From Hyphomicrobiales bacterium (GTDB lineage: Bacteria; Pseudomonadota; Alphaproteobacteria; Rhizobiales; Rhizobiaceae): a stretch of 64,000 bases of DNA. Positions 41,438 through 50,287 of the stretch are shown one piece after another; the first letter of the stretch is position 1, and every line of letters begins with the position of its first letter. The stretch covers positions 1 to 64,000 of the forward strand of contig UBMI01000027.1 in NCBI GenBank assembly GCA_900466475.1, read 5' to 3'. The translations under genes and the position numbers were made by a program. The notes beneath the pieces are model-generated. The model saw only the letters and a list, made by a program, of their open reading frames with translations. It was not told the origin of the DNA and made no database searches.

Positions 41438-41569
41438 TTTGCCCGGCCGCGCCTGCGATTGCGCCTTTGTCGCCTGGTTGACCACGCCGCCGATCGCGGT
41501 GAAATTGCTGTGGAAGCTGGAGAATTCTCCGATCTGTATGCCGGCGCCGATGTCGAGCGGCTGGCCGGC
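41438..41569 (-). pseudogene. Decayed fragment of a class III cyclase gene
   Basis: On the minus strand this stretch translates to PLDIGAGIQIGEFSSFHSNFTAIGGVVNQATKAQSQ (36 residues cited in two parts: QIGEFSSFHSNFTAIGG, VVNQATKAQSQ). The intact cyclase at 45683-46441 has QIGEFSSFHSDFTAIGG, VVNQAARLESQ. The nucleotide match is strongest at 41472-41536 against 45839-45903. About five residues (HTGDV) are missing and the rest of the catalytic domain is absent. No start codon or flanking domain is present, so it is a remnant. It lies between tetR and mctS. Confidence 0.75.
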
Positions 41570-41648
41570 GATGTTGTGGCGAAGGCAAAACTCCGTCACA
41601 AGGACCAGGGGCCGCTGTGCCGCCGGTTGAACGACGGGAAGAGTATCA

Positions 41649-43019
41649 ATGACGTTCAGATCGAAAATTCTGGTCCTCGCTGTCGGCCCCCTGATCGTGG
41701 TTACGCTGGCGGTCACCATGCTGCTCACCTGGCAGTCGGCCAAGCTTGCACGCAGCAATTCGGCCGCGTTCGAGGAAGCGATGCTGCGCTCGAAGGAAGG
41801 GGAGATCGCCAATCTCGTCGGTGTGGCAATGTCATCCATCCAGTCGACCTACGACGGCGCGGGGGTGGATGACGACGCCGCCAAGGAGCGCGTCGCAGCG
41901 ATCCTGAATTCGCTCGACTACGGCAAGGACGGATATTTCTTCGTCTACGACTATGCCGGCAACAATGTCGTTCATCCCCGGCAGGCGTTCCGCAACGGCA
42001 GGAACTGGATGACGCTGGTGGACCCTGACGGCGACCGGGTCATCCGCGAGCTTGTCGCTGCCGCCAGAAGCGGCGGCGGCTATCACCGCTACAAGTGGCA
42101 GAAGCCCTCCACCGAGGCCGTCGCCGACAAGATCTCCTATGTGGTGGCGCTTCCCAAATGGGGCTGGGTGCTGGGTACGGGCGCCTATCTGGACGATGTC
42201 GCGGTCCAGACCTCGGCGGCCAACGCGGCGCTGCGCGAGCGCACGCGGCAGAGTTTCATCATCGTCGCGCTATTTGCAGTGCCGGCGGTGGTGATCGTCT
42301 TTTCGACCTGTCTCTATCTGACGCTCGACGAGCGTCGGATGGCAGACGGGGCGCTGAAGCAGCTGACGCAGCGCGTGATCGACACGCAGGAATCCGAGCG
42401 GGCGAGGCTGGCGCGGGAGCTGCACGACGGCATCTCGCAGGACATGCTCGGCGTACGCTTCGCGATGGAGCTTGCGGGGCGACATGCGGAAACGACGGAG
42501 CTGAAAGAGGCGATCGACGAAAGCGTCAAAGGGCTCAACGCGACGATCCGCGAGATCCGCGAAATCTCGCATGACCTGCGGCCGCGCGTCCTTGACGATA
42601 TGGGGCTGGCTGCCGCCATCAAGAACCTGGCGGAGAAATTCTCGCTGCGCACCGGGCTGGCGCTGACGATGGACATGGAGAGCTTCGTGGACGATCTCTC
42701 GCCCGACGCGCGCACGGCTCTTTTTCGTGTCACCCAGGAGGCGCTGAACAATGTGGAGCGGCATTCGAAGGCCACGGCGCTGGAAATCAGGCTATGGAGC
42801 GAGAACGGGCGAGCCAGGATGCAGATCGCCGATAACGGCCTCGGCCTGCCGTCCGGCTTCATCAGGCAGAACGAAGGGCTCGGGCTGCAGAACATCCGCG
42901 AGCGTGTTGCGCATTTCGGCGGGATGGTGATTATCGGCGGAACCGAAAAAGGCACGAAATTGCAGGTGATGCTGCCGCGATCGGCAGCACGAGCGGACGC
43001 TGCGACAAAAGCAGCATGA
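41649..43019 (+). CDS. mctS: Sensor histidine kinase of the monocarboxylate transport locus (MctS-like)
   Basis: A 456-residue membrane kinase. Helices at ~7-27 and ~202-225 enclose a periplasmic single-Cache domain (GYFFVYDYAGNNVVHP at ~95-110, KWGWVLGTGAY at ~170-180), a type that binds small organic acids. The cytoplasmic part is a NarL-type HisKA_3 kinase with the phospho-acceptor His259 in RELHDGISQD, the N box NNVERHSKA and the G box DNGLGLPSG. It is followed after 38 bp by a NarL-type response regulator and then by a DUF3311/sodium-solute-symporter pair. This order matches mctS-mctR-mctP described in Rhizobium leguminosarum for pyruvate, lactate and alanine uptake. The gene name rests on that synteny and family. 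Confidence 0.85.
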   Translation: MTFRSKILVLAVGPLIVVTLAVTMLLTWQSAKLARSNSAAFEEAMLRSKEGEIANLVGVAMSSIQSTYDGAGVDDDAAKERVAAILNSLDYGKDGYFFVYDYAGNNVVHPRQAFRNGRNWMTLVDPDGDRVIRELVAAARSGGGYHRYKWQKPSTEAVADKISYVVALPKWGWVLGTGAYLDDVAVQTSAANAALRERTRQSFIIVALFAVPAVVIVFSTCLYLTLDERRMADGALKQLTQRVIDTQESERARLARELHDGISQDMLGVRFAMELAGRHAETTELKEAIDESVKGLNATIREIREISHDLRPRVLDDMGLAAAIKNLAEKFSLRTGLALTMDMESFVDDLSPDARTALFRVTQEALNNVERHSKATALEIRLWSENGRARMQIADNGLGLPSGFIRQNEGLGLQNIRERVAHFGGMVIIGGTEKGTKLQVMLPRSAARADAATKAA

Positions 43020-43057
43020 GATGGCCGCTTGAAGCGGTCGTGTGAAAGGGGCGGACG

Positions 43058-43708
43058 ATGATGACGCCGATCACCGTATTCCTGGTCGACAACCATCCCG
43101 TCGTGGTCGATGGGCTGAGGAAGGTTCTCGACACCTACGACAGCGTCACCGTCGTTGGCGGCGCAAACGACGTGGCCGAGGCACTGCCGCTCCTGCGGGC
43201 GCTGCGCCCGCGCGTCGTGCTCCTCGATATCAACATGCCGAAGACCAGCGGCATCGACGCCATAACGCTGATCAAGGCCGAGAGCCCAGAAAGCCGTATC
43301 GTCATGCTGTCGATGCACGACAGCCGCGAGTATATTTCGTCTTCGATCATGCGCGGTGCTGCGGGCTACGTGCTCAAGGAGGTACCGACGTCAGAGGTCG
43401 TGGAGGCGATCGTGACGGTGGCGGGCGGGCAGACCTATTTTTCCAGCGGCGTGAGGGATCTGCTGCTCAACACCGGTCCGCTGCCGACAGGCGAACGCCT
43501 GACCCGGCGCGAACACGAGGTGGCGCGGCTGGTGGCTGCCGGCAAGAGCAATCGCGAGATCGGCGACGAACTCGGAATCAGCGAGGCGACCGTCGAGACG
43601 CACCGCAAGCATCTCAAGCGCAAGCTCGGCGTCTCCACGACCGCTGATCTCGTGCGCTTCGTCCTGGAGCATCCCGATGCGCTGGCGGAGCTACCCACCA
43701 GTGGGTAG
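43058..43708 (+). CDS. mctR: NarL/FixJ-family response regulator (MctR-like)
   Basis: A 216-residue regulator. The receiver domain (residues ~5-120) has phospho-acceptor Asp57 in LLDINMP and Lys107 in YVLKEVP. The usual acidic pair is Asp11-Asn12 (VDNHP) and not Asp-Asp, so one metal-site acid is replaced. The C-terminal LuxR-type HTH spans ~148-195 (LTRREHEVARLVAAGKSNREIGDELGISEATVETHRKHLKRKLGV). It would be phosphorylated by the upstream kinase and activate the transporter genes that begin 205 bp downstream. That gap probably holds its target promoter. Confidence 0.88.
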   Translation: MMTPITVFLVDNHPVVVDGLRKVLDTYDSVTVVGGANDVAEALPLLRALRPRVVLLDINMPKTSGIDAITLIKAESPESRIVMLSMHDSREYISSSIMRGAAGYVLKEVPTSEVVEAIVTVAGGQTYFSSGVRDLLLNTGPLPTGERLTRREHEVARLVAAGKSNREIGDELGISEATVETHRKHLKRKLGVSTTADLVRFVLEHPDALAELPTSG

Positions 43709-43913
43709 TCCGGCGCCAACATCCCCGCCGCGCGTCTTGAGGCACGTGCGCTGCCTGTTCTAGCAAGGCTTGCGCACAGCGGAGGATCTGTGCCCAGGGG
43801 AGAAAAATCCGCCAGCCATACGACCCGCCGCGGCTTTGTCGCGGGGTCGGCCCAAGATCTTTCTCCGTCTGGCCGGGCAGGCGCCCGGGCGCTCAGGACG
43901 AGAGGATATCATC

Positions 43914-44114
43914 GTGAATCAGAAATCGACCGGGAAGGCGGCGCTCTGGCTGCTGCTCATTCCCTATATCGGCCTCCTTTGGGTGCCGTTCTACAATTTC
44001 CGCGAACCGGAACTCTTCGGCTTCCCCTTCTTCTACTGGTATCAGCTGCTCTGGGTGCCGATCACCGCAGCCCTGATCTGGGTCGCCTACAGGAGCACGC
44101 GCGATGGGGAGTGA
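43914..44114 (+). CDS. DUF3311 small membrane subunit of the symporter
   Basis: A 66-residue protein with two transmembrane helices (LWLLLIPYIGLLWVPFY at ~10-26 and YWYQLLWVPITAALIWVAY at ~40-58). It matches DUF3311 proteins, which regularly precede sodium:solute symporters of the monocarboxylate group and are thought to be a small partner subunit. The GTG at 43914 is chosen because the protein then starts just before the first helix and GAGG lies about nine bases upstream. The frame is open to 43770 without support. Its end overlaps the symporter start by 11 bp, so the two are translationally coupled. Confidence 0.82.
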   Translation: MNQKSTGKAALWLLLIPYIGLLWVPFYNFREPELFGFPFFYWYQLLWVPITAALIWVAYRSTRDGE

Positions 44115-45585
44115 CATCAACGTAACGGCGCTCTCCGTCTTCATCTTCTTCTTCGTCCTGGTCACGATCATGGGCTTCGTCGCCGCCCGCTGGCGCAAGC
44201 CCGAAACGCTTGCCCATATCGACGAATGGGGTCTCGGCGGCCGCTCGTTCGGCACCTGGATCACCTGGTTCCTCGTCGGCGGCGATTTCTACACTGCCTA
44301 CACGGTCATCGCCGTGCCGGCGCTCGTCTATACGGTCGGCGCCTACGGTTTCTTTGCGCTGCCCTATACGATCATCGTCTATCCCTTCGTCTTCATGGTC
44401 ATGCCGGTGCTGTGGAAACGGGCGAAGGAGTTCGGCTATGTCACCGCTGCCGACGTCGTGCACGGCCAGTACGGCTCACGCGGGCTGGAACTGGCGGTCG
44501 CCGCCACCGGCGTCATCGCCACCATGCCCTATATCGCCCTGCAGCTCGTCGGCATGACGGCAGTGCTCAAGGCGCTCGGCCTGCATGGCGAACTGCCGCT
44601 TGCCATCGCCTTCATCGTGCTGGCGCTCTATACCTATTCCGCAGGCCTGCGCGCACCGGCGCTGATCGCCTTCGTCAAGGACATCATGATCTATATCGTG
44701 GTGATTGCCGCCGTGGCACTGATCCCCTCGAAGCTCGGCGGCTACGCCAATGTCTTCAATGCCGCCGATGCCGCCTTCCAGGCCAAAGGCTCGGGAAGCC
44801 TGCTGCTCGCCTCCAACCAGTATGTCGCCTATGCGACGCTGGCGCTGGGTTCGGCGCTTGCCGCCTTCATGTATCCGCATACGCTGACCGGTATCTTCGC
44901 CTCCAACAGCGGCAACACGATCCGCAAGAATGCGGTGCTGCTGCCGGCCTATACGCTGCTGCTCGGCCTGCTGGCGCTGCTCGGCTACATGGGCCATGCC
45001 GCGCATCTGCAGCTGGACAGCGCCAACGACGTCGTTCCCGCGCTGTTCAAGACCCTGTTCTCCAGCTGGTTTGCAGGCTTTTCCTTCGCGGCGATCGCCA
45101 TCGGCGCGCTGGTGCCGGCTGCGGTCATGAGCATCGGTGCGGCCAATCTCTTCACCCGCAATTTCTGGAAGGCTTACGTCGATCCCGCCGTGTCTCCGGC
45201 GGGCGAGGCGAAGGTCGCAAAGATCACGTCGCTCATCGTCAAGATCGGTGCGCTGCTCGTGATCCTCTTCCTGCCGACGCAGTTTGCCCTCGACCTGCAA
45301 TTGCTTGGCGGCATCTGGATCCTGCAGACGCTGCCGGCCCTGGTCTTCGGCCTCTATACCGGCTGGTTCCGCGCACCCGGCCTGCTCGCCGGCTGGTTCG
45401 TCGGCTTCTTCGGCGGCACCTATCTCGTCTGGGACGCGGGCTGGAAGCCGCTGCATGCGGTAACCATCGGAGGCGCGAGCTTCACCGTCTATACCGGGCT
45501 TCTGGCCCTTGCGGCGAACATCGTCGTCGCGGCGGTTCTGAGTGCGGCGCTCGCGAAATCCACACGGCCTCAGACCCAGCAATGA
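44104..45585 (+). CDS. mctP: Sodium:solute symporter, monocarboxylate permease (MctP-like)
   Basis: A 493-residue inner-membrane symporter of the SSS family with about 13 hydrophobic segments. Family landmarks are GFVAARWRKPE, the WGLGGRSFGTWITWFLVGGDFYTAYT stretch, FMYPHTLTGIFASNSG (about 259-274) and VSPAGEAKVAKITSLIVK in the second half. In R. leguminosarum MctP imports pyruvate, lactate, propionate and alanine under MctSR control. Here the same kinase and regulator genes lie directly upstream. A perfect GGCGACC/GGTCGCC hairpin at 45597-45614 follows the stop codon, without a T-run. The assignment combines family and gene order. Confidence 0.87.
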   Translation: MGSDINVTALSVFIFFFVLVTIMGFVAARWRKPETLAHIDEWGLGGRSFGTWITWFLVGGDFYTAYTVIAVPALVYTVGAYGFFALPYTIIVYPFVFMVMPVLWKRAKEFGYVTAADVVHGQYGSRGLELAVAATGVIATMPYIALQLVGMTAVLKALGLHGELPLAIAFIVLALYTYSAGLRAPALIAFVKDIMIYIVVIAAVALIPSKLGGYANVFNAADAAFQAKGSGSLLLASNQYVAYATLALGSALAAFMYPHTLTGIFASNSGNTIRKNAVLLPAYTLLLGLLALLGYMGHAAHLQLDSANDVVPALFKTLFSSWFAGFSFAAIAIGALVPAAVMSIGAANLFTRNFWKAYVDPAVSPAGEAKVAKITSLIVKIGALLVILFLPTQFALDLQLLGGIWILQTLPALVFGLYTGWFRAPGLLAGWFVGFFGGTYLVWDAGWKPLHAVTIGGASFTVYTGLLALAANIVVAAVLSAALAKSTRPQTQQ

Positions 45586-45682
45586 TCCTGACCGGTGGCG
45601 ACCGCGAGGTCGCCGCCAACGCCCGGCCGCCCCGCTTGAGGGCGGCTGGACAGTCCCGATACGGGGGAGGCATCCGCCGCGC

Positions 45683-46441
45683 TCACTCCGCCGGCAAAAT
45701 CCGCGCCTCCACCGGCTGCTCGAAGCCCTTCAGCGAGAGCATCCGCACCTCGCTGCCGGTCATGAGCGCCGGCGCCTGACGGGCCGCTTCGGCCGAGACC
45801 ACGATCTCGCCCGGCTGTGCCTGCGATTCCAGTCTTGCCGCCTGGTTGACCACGCCGCCGATCGCGGTGAAATCGCTGTGGAAGCTTGAGAATTCGCCGA
45901 TCTGGACATCGCCCGTATGGATGCCGACGCCGATGCCGAGCGGCTCGCTCACTTCGATGTCGGCAAGCGCTTCGCCGCAAAGGCGCTGGATATCCCTGCC
46001 GGCCCGGATTGCGGCTGCGGCATGGTCTTCGCGCTTGATGGGAAAGTTGAAGATCGCCATCAGCCCGTCGCCCATCTGCTTGTTGACGATGCCGTCGTTT
46101 GCCCAGATCGCCTCGGCCGCTCGGGTCTGGAACAGGCTGACGATCTGGCTGAGTTCGACCGCGCCGATGCGTTCCGACAGGCCGGTATAGCCCCTGATAT
46201 CCGCAAACAGGATCGTTGCGCCCGAGGTGATGTGGCGCTGCTTCTTCACATATTGAAAGGAGCGCTCGCAGATCGTGCAGATATCGGGGTTCATCTTGCT
46301 TCTGGTGATGCCGAAGGCGCGCAGCGGCAGTGAGAGCGGGCCACCGATCGGGATCGGCATATGCATCTGGTCCCAGCAGCCGCGGCAGATGCCGGCGCTG
46401 CCGGGTTTTGCATGATGTCCTGTGATGGTTGCTGTCGTCAT
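45683..46441 (-). CDS. Class III adenylate/guanylate cyclase
   Basis: A 252-residue soluble protein. The cyclase domain (residues ~75-240) has the metal-binding Asp in LFADIRGYTGLSER and MGDGLMAIFNFP, and the later GIGVGIHTGDVQIGEFSS block. The N-terminal ~65 residues hold two CxxC pairs (ICRGCW, ICTICE) that may bind zinc or an Fe-S cluster, so it could be a redox or metal sensor. The ATG at 46441 is the first within reach of GGGAG. It lies convergent to mctP. A fragment of a close relative lies at 41438-41569 on the far side of the mct locus. Product (cAMP or cGMP) not known. Confidence 0.85.
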   Translation of the reverse strand: MTTATITGHHAKPGSAGICRGCWDQMHMPIPIGGPLSLPLRAFGITRSKMNPDICTICERSFQYVKKQRHITSGATILFADIRGYTGLSERIGAVELSQIVSLFQTRAAEAIWANDGIVNKQMGDGLMAIFNFPIKREDHAAAAIRAGRDIQRLCGEALADIEVSEPLGIGVGIHTGDVQIGEFSSFHSDFTAIGGVVNQAARLESQAQPGEIVVSAEAARQAPALMTGSEVRMLSLKGFEQPVEARILPAE

Positions 46442-46513
46442 GCCTGCCGTTACTCCCGTGTTGTGGCAGCTTCCGCCAGTCCGGCGCATTTGGCAACAGC
46501 GTGTGTCCGGGCG

Positions 46514-47428
46514 CTAGGAGACCGGCAGAATATTCTGCGCGTCGGCCTGATGCAGTCGCTTTTCGGCGAGTTCGATGAAGGCGCGGACCAGCGGCGAGAG
46601 GTGCTTGCTGCTGGGATAGACGACATGCAATCCGCCCGACGCCGTCCTATAGCCGTCGAGCACGCGCTGCAGACGCCCGTCGGCGATGCAGCCGAAGGCG
46701 ACGCCGTAAGGCAGCTGCGCGATGCCGTAGCCGGCGACGGCGGCTTCCTTGACCGCCTGCATTTCATTGGCGGCGAAGCGCCCCGATACCGAAACCGCTT
46801 CCTGTCCGTGCGGGCCTTCCAGCAGCCATTGGACATGGCTGGCCGATGGCCCGGCGATGACGCAGTCATGGGCCGCGAGATCGGCCGGCGTCGCCGGTAT
46901 GCCTGAACGGGCGAGATAGGCGGGACTGGCGCAGAGCAGGCGGTAGGTGGTGCCGAGCCGCCGGGCAATCAGCGTGGAATCTTCGAGCTGTCCGGTGCGG
47001 AAGGCGAGGTCTATGCCATTGTCGATCAGGTTCAGCCGTTCGTCGGTCAGGCGCAGCTCGACGCTCGCCTTGGCATAGGTCGCCAGAAAATCGAAGATCG
47101 CCTCCTGCAGGAAGTGGCTGCTGAAGCCGACCGGCGCCGATATGCGGATCGTGCCCGCAGGCTCGGCGCGCGCTTCGGCCAGCCGCAGGTTGGCATCCTC
47201 GATCCGCCGCAGCGCCTGGCTGCTTTCCGCGTAATAGAGCCGCCCTGCATCGGTCATGTTGAGGCTGCGGGTCGTGCGCTGCAAAAGCCGCACGCCAAGC
47301 TCGCGCTCCAGGGCGGCGATGCGGCGGCTCACCGTCGTCTTGGGCATGCCAAGCAGCCGGGCGGCAGCCGTGAAGCTGCCGGCCTCGATGACGCGGGCAA
47401 AGATCGCTATGTCGTTGAGATCGATCAT
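46514..47428 (-). CDS. LysR-family transcriptional regulator
   Basis: A 304-residue LysR-type regulator. The N-terminal winged helix reads IDLNDIAIFARVIEAGSFTAAARLLGMPKTTVSRRIAALERELGVRLLQR. The co-inducer-binding part follows from about residue 90 (GTIRISAPVGFSSHFL) to the end. The GMPKTTVSRR and LNMTDAG features are typical of the group that controls neighbouring oxidoreductase genes. The ATG at 47428 is used because the LysR domain starts there. The frame remains open to 47791 without support. It is divergent from an NmrA-like gene (127 bp between starts), its likely target. Confidence 0.92.
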   Translation of the reverse strand: MIDLNDIAIFARVIEAGSFTAAARLLGMPKTTVSRRIAALERELGVRLLQRTTRSLNMTDAGRLYYAESSQALRRIEDANLRLAEARAEPAGTIRISAPVGFSSHFLQEAIFDFLATYAKASVELRLTDERLNLIDNGIDLAFRTGQLEDSTLIARRLGTTYRLLCASPAYLARSGIPATPADLAAHDCVIAGPSASHVQWLLEGPHGQEAVSVSGRFAANEMQAVKEAAVAGYGIAQLPYGVAFGCIADGRLQRVLDGYRTASGGLHVVYPSSKHLSPLVRAFIELAEKRLHQADAQNILPVS

Positions 47429-47555
47429 TGGTGCCTGTGATGGGACGATGTTTTGCATTTGTAAGCCATTATGGCTCAATGCGACAATGCCTAACTTTGC
47501 TTCATCAGCAACGACAGGTGGGAACACGGGTCCCGCCGCAATCAAGGAGCAAGCG

Positions 47556-48431
47556 ATGAGCAATATCAGAACCATTCTCGTATCGGGTGCGACCGGACAA
47601 CAGGGCGGCGCCGTCGCCCGCGCGCTCGCTGCACGCGGCCACCGCATCAAGGGCCTGACCCGCAGGCCGGACAGCGATGCCGCCCGGCAGCTGGCCGCGA
47701 CAGGCGTCGAAGTGGTCGCCGGAAATCTCGATGACAAGGCTTCGGTCGTGCAGGCGGCAAAGGGCGTCGATACGATGTACCTGATGGGCAACAGCTATGA
47801 GGCAGGCATCGAAGCGGAAACGCGCCAGGGTATCATTGCCGCCGATGCGGCGAGGGAGGCCGGTATCGGCCATCTCATTTACGGCTCGGTCGGCGATGCC
47901 GACAGGAAGACGGGCATTCCGCATTTCGACAGCAAATATCTGGTCGAGCAGCATATTGCCGGGCTCGGCATTCCCTATACGATCTCGGCTCCGGTCGCCT
48001 TCATGGAAAATACCGTGGCGCCCTGGTCGATCGGCGGCCTGAAACAGGGCGTCTATGCCGCAGCCCTGCCGCCGGCCCGCAAGCTGCAGCAGATCGCCAT
48101 CGACGATATCGGCCATTTCGTCGCCGCCCTTGCCGAACGCCGCGAACAGGTCTTCGGAAAGCGGTTCGATATTGCCGGTGACGAACTCTCCGGCGAGGAG
48201 CAGGCGAAGGTTCTGACCGAGGCAATCGGCCGGCCGATCCGCTTCCAGGAACTGCCGATTGCGGCCATGCGCCAGCAGAGCGAAGATGCGGCGCTGATGT
48301 TCGAATGGTTCGACCGCACGGGCTATTCCGCCGATATCGCGGCCTTGCGCCGGGATTTTCCCGAGGTCGGCTGGCACAGCTATGCCGACTGGGCGAAGGG
48401 CTTTGACTGGAGTGTTCTCGACGGGAAATGA
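47556..48431 (+). CDS. NmrA-family NAD(P)-binding protein
   Basis: A 291-residue atypical SDR of the NmrA/HSCARG type. It has the glycine-rich motif VSGATGQQGGAVARALAARGH (cofactor site, ~residues 9-29) followed by RR, which favours NADP(H), and no YxxxK catalytic pair is evident. Members sense the NADP/NADPH ratio or reduce quinones. AAGGAG lies six bases before the ATG. It is divergent from a LysR gene that probably controls it and convergent with an SDR gene 61 bp away. Biological role unknown, perhaps redox or electrophile response. Confidence 0.87.
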   Translation: MSNIRTILVSGATGQQGGAVARALAARGHRIKGLTRRPDSDAARQLAATGVEVVAGNLDDKASVVQAAKGVDTMYLMGNSYEAGIEAETRQGIIAADAAREAGIGHLIYGSVGDADRKTGIPHFDSKYLVEQHIAGLGIPYTISAPVAFMENTVAPWSIGGLKQGVYAAALPPARKLQQIAIDDIGHFVAALAERREQVFGKRFDIAGDELSGEEQAKVLTEAIGRPIRFQELPIAAMRQQSEDAALMFEWFDRTGYSADIAALRRDFPEVGWHSYADWAKGFDWSVLDGK

Positions 48432-48492
48432 TCTGCAGGAGGCTATACCCCGCGAAGCGGACCGGCGCGAAGCCGGTCCGCTTCGTACCGGT

Positions 48493-49230
48493 TCACCCCT
48501 GCGCCGTCGGCCGTATGACGATATCGCCGACATCGACATCGTCGGGCTGCTCGATGGCAAAGGCGATGGCACGGCCGATCGCATCGGGCGAGATCGCCAT
48601 CTCCTCCATGCTTTTGGTGATACCGGCTTTCACGGCCGGGCTGGTCAGGGAGTCTGCGAAATTGGTCCTGATGAAGCCCGGCGAGATATTGGTGACGCGC
48701 AGGTTCGGGCCGGCCTCCTGGCGCAGGCCCTCGGCAATGGTGCGCATCGCATTCTTCGTGCCGGCATAGACGGCCATGGTCGGCTTGATGGTGATGCCCG
48801 CCGTCGACAGCGTGTTGACGAAATGGCCGAAACCCTGGCGACGGAAGACGGGCAGGGCGGCGGCGATGCCATAGAGCGGCCCCCTGATATTGACGTCGAT
48901 CATTTCCTCCCAGTCCTCGACGCGCAATTCGTCCATCGGCGAGATCGGTCCAATGCCGGCATTGTTGATCAGCACGTCGAGCTTTCCATAGGTGTCGCAG
49001 GCAAGTGCCACGAGAGCTTCGAGATCCGTGCGCTTCCTGACATCGGTGACGCGATGGATGGCCTTGCCGCCGGCGGCGATGATGCGCTCGGCCAGCCCCT
49101 CCAGCTTTTCGTTGCGCCTTGCACCGAGCACCACCCTGGCGCCGCGCTGCGCCAATATCAACGCGGTCGCTTCGCCGATGCCGCTGCTGGCGCCGGTGAT
49201 GGCGATAACCTTGTCCTTGATCGGTGACAT
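48493..49230 (-). CDS. Short-chain dehydrogenase/reductase
   Basis: A 245-residue classical SDR with TGASSGIG (residues ~11-18), NNAG, and YAGTK with catalytic Tyr and Lys. The motif VNTLSTAG supplies Ser, and LGARRNEKL after strand 2 favours NADP(H). The fold ends with VGDIVIRPTAQG. AAGGAG lies seven bases before the ATG at 49230. The start at 49257 lacks such a site. It is divergent from an AraC-family gene (96 bp), a frequent regulator/enzyme arrangement. It resembles the SDR at 31198-31944 in its C-terminal pattern. Substrate unknown. Confidence 0.9.
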   Translation of the reverse strand: MSPIKDKVIAITGASSGIGEATALILAQRGARVVLGARRNEKLEGLAERIIAAGGKAIHRVTDVRKRTDLEALVALACDTYGKLDVLINNAGIGPISPMDELRVEDWEEMIDVNIRGPLYGIAAALPVFRRQGFGHFVNTLSTAGITIKPTMAVYAGTKNAMRTIAEGLRQEAGPNLRVTNISPGFIRTNFADSLTSPAVKAGITKSMEEMAISPDAIGRAIAFAIEQPDDVDVGDIVIRPTAQG

Positions 49231-49326
49231 CTTCGTTCTCCTTGGTCCGTTAGCCAAGGATTGCAGCGTCAGGCCGGAGAATCTATGCTGCCGGCTCCGT
49301 CATTTCGTCGAGATCGTCCAGAAATC

Positions 49327-50229
49327 ATGATCGATCCACTGTCCGATATGTTTTCGCTCGTCGATATCGAGAGCGCCCGCTGCACGCGCTTCGAAGTGGG
49401 CGGGCAATGGGCCTTCCGCTTTCCGCCAAAGCCGGCATTGAAATTCGTCGCCGTCCTCAGGGGATGCTGCTGGATCATCCTGCAGGGCGAGCCGCCTTTT
49501 GCTCTTCGGGCCGGCGATACATTCCTGCTCGCCAATGCCCCGGCCTATGTCATCGCCAATGACCTCGCGAGCGAGCCTGAGGATGGCATTGCCTTCTTCG
49601 ACTGGGAGCATTCCGACATTGCCCGGCATGGCGGCGACGAGACGGCGCTGATCGGCGGCAGTTTCACGCTCTCCGGCGGCAATGCGCAACTGCTCATCGA
49701 TGCGCTGCCGCCCTTCATCCATATCCCGGCCGACGATCGTGCGGCCGGCATTCTGCGCGCCACGCTCGCAACCCTCGACGAGGAGCTCGGCGCCGGCGAC
49801 ATGGGCTCGACACTGATGACGCGACGCATGGGCGATATCCTGCTGGTGCAGGCGCTGCGCGCTCATGTCTCGCGCGTCGGGCCTGAAAATGCCGGCTGGA
49901 TCGGCGCGCTCGGCAATCCGCAGATCGGCAAGGCGATCAGCCTTGTTCATAACGACCCCGGATATCGCTGGACGGTGGGCGAGCTTGCAAGCCGCATCGG
50001 CATGTCGCGCTCCGCCTTTGCCGAACGCTTCCGGGCGCAGGTCGGCATCGCACCACTCGATTACGTCACCCGCTGGCGGATGCATCGCGCCCGGGAAGCG
50101 CTCCGGCGTGGGCATGCGACAGTGGCGGGCCTTGCGGCCGATCTCGGCTATTCCTCCGAAAGTGCCTTTGGCAATGCTTTCAAGCGTGTCTTCGGCCGCG
50201 CGCCGAAACGCTACTGGCGGGATGCCTGA
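49327..50229 (+). CDS. AraC-family transcriptional regulator (cupin_6 type)
   Basis: A 300-residue regulator. Residues ~1-190 match the AraC-binding-like/cupin_6 sensor (FEVGGQWAFRFPPKPALKFVAVLRGCCWI, then GDTFLLANAPAYVI). The C-terminal ~95 residues contain the AraC HTH pair: WTVGELASRIGMSRSAFAERFRAQVGIAPLDYVTRWR and VAGLAADLGYSSESAFGNAFKRVFGRAPKRYWR. The ATG at 49327 is chosen by alignment, since the upstream part of the frame has no family similarity. It faces away from the SDR gene at 48493 and probably controls it. Confidence 0.9.
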   Translation: MIDPLSDMFSLVDIESARCTRFEVGGQWAFRFPPKPALKFVAVLRGCCWIILQGEPPFALRAGDTFLLANAPAYVIANDLASEPEDGIAFFDWEHSDIARHGGDETALIGGSFTLSGGNAQLLIDALPPFIHIPADDRAAGILRATLATLDEELGAGDMGSTLMTRRMGDILLVQALRAHVSRVGPENAGWIGALGNPQIGKAISLVHNDPGYRWTVGELASRIGMSRSAFAERFRAQVGIAPLDYVTRWRMHRAREALRRGHATVAGLAADLGYSSESAFGNAFKRVFGRAPKRYWRDA

Positions 50230-50287
50230 CAGAGCAGACCTGCGACGCTTCCAGGGGGCAGGCGGACGGCCGGGCTTCGAATTGAGC

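Noticed and set aside
45597..45614. GGCGACC-GCGA-GGTCGCC hairpin after mctP as terminator
   Set aside because: The stem is perfect but no T-run follows on either strand, so it is mentioned only in the mctP entry.
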